Assembly: GCA_017651265.1 (NCBI GenBank)
Contig: JAGCDO010000052.1
Location: forward strand, 1-59,008
Reading direction: 5' to 3'
Length of the DNA: 59,008 bases
Origin: Prevotella sp.
GTDB taxonomy: Bacteria > Bacteroidota > Bacteroidia > Bacteroidales > Bacteroidaceae
In this document: positions 58,823 to 59,008 of the stretch, piece after piece
Position numbering within the stretch: the first letter of the stretch is position 1
Layout: each line of letters starts with the position of its first letter
Notes under the pieces: model-generated
Told to the model about the DNA's origin: nothing
Databases searched by the model: none
Seen by the model: only the letters and a program-made list of their open reading frames with translations
Translations under genes and position numbers: made by a program

Positions 58823-59008
58823 ATGAATATACCTACAGTATTTTGGCTCGTGCCGATCGCATCACTAGTAGCCCTCGGCATGGCGTGGTTCTTCTTCAAG
58901 AGTATGATGAAGGCCGACGAGGGAACACCTCGTATGAGAGAGATTGCACTTTATGTGCGTAAAGGTGCTATGGCTTATTTGAAGCAGCAGTACAAAGTAG
59001 TATGTATC
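58823..59008 (+). CDS. hppA: Membrane-bound ion-translocating pyrophosphatase, 5' part
   Basis: The first 62 codons, cut by the window end. MNIPTVFWLVPIASLVALGMAWFFFKSMMK is the first membrane helix, and GTPRMREIALYVRKGAMAYLKQQYKVV is the conserved N-terminal stretch of H+/Na+-pumping pyrophosphatases. It uses PPi, including that made by PpdK, to export H+ or Na+. It begins 18 bp after the porin stop. Confidence 0.88.
   Translation, partial: MNIPTVFWLVPIASLVALGMAWFFFKSMMKADEGTPRMREIALYVRKGAMAYLKQQYKVVCI

Overview
The window is chromosomal DNA from a Bacteroidota bacterium, most likely Prevotella or a close relative. Many genes are preceded by the Bacteroidota vegetative -7 element TAnnTTTG(C), often with a TTTG about 20 bp further upstream, and Shine-Dalgarno sequences are mostly absent. 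The protein families point the same way: DUF4468, Porin_10, DUF5687, DUF4296, DUF4738, HU-CCDC81/SPOR, a FeoA-FeoB fusion, M6 proteases with a T9SS-like C-terminus, and a CBM20-GH77 protein. No phage, plasmid, transposase, rRNA or CRISPR is seen. The genes are mainly housekeeping and metabolic.

Layout. 1-8.4 kb: end of a tagaturonate reductase gene, a type-B carboxylesterase, a DUF4468 protein, a two-helix membrane protein, a Porin_10 protein, an aminotransferase and a LolC/E-like permease. 8.5-12.6 kb: two tandem acyl-CoA synthetase paralogues behind a promoter with an inverted repeat, then lepA followed by a Crp/Fnr regulator on the minus strand. 14.6-19.8 kb: a threonine operon of thrA, a phosphoglycerate-mutase-like presumed homoserine kinase, and thrC. 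19.9-23.1 kb (minus): RNase D-like exonuclease, RlmI-like methyltransferase, tilS. 23.2-30.6 kb: ftsK, a LolA-like gene, an orphan DUF5687 permease, tRNA-Lys(CTT), feoAB fusion. 30.6-37.5 kb: YkvA-like protein, ribE behind a structured leader, HAD phosphatase, a catalytically degenerate GH77 protein, mltG behind duplicated promoters, gdhA. 37.5-43.0 kb (minus): ileS, a DksA/TraR-like gene, lspA, a DUF4296 lipoprotein. 43.0-45.0 kb: a likely small RNA, then a Dcu-family transporter. 45.2-59.0 kb: EFR1-type ferredoxin, two M6 proteases, DUF4738 lipoprotein, rfbC, an HU/SPOR protein, an FHA protein, ppdK, an RlmD-like methyltransferase, a phosphate-selective-type porin, and the start of hppA.

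The most unusual content is a set of short tandem and palindromic repeats with strict unit lengths. Three intergenic arrays each hold four units at exactly 22 bp spacing, built on palindromic cores of different sequence (near 19.8, 35.7 and 52.9 kb). Three 9-bp arrays occur: one directly after the thrA stop codon and two in frame inside thrC and the RlmD-like gene. Two related heptad-built inverted repeats occur, one intergenic after the dcu gene and one in frame inside the RlmD-like gene, which therefore carries two kinds of repeat insertion. These look like a genome-wide repeat system that tolerates or exploits in-frame insertion in surface loops.

Other points worth a look are the GH77 pseudoenzyme, a promoter-to-terminator small RNA starting in a canonical TGTGA-N6-TCACA palindrome, a ribE leader with a 9-bp long-range closing helix followed by a U-tract, the duplicated mltG promoter with a coupled upstream ORF, and a divergent pair of nearly leaderless promoters.
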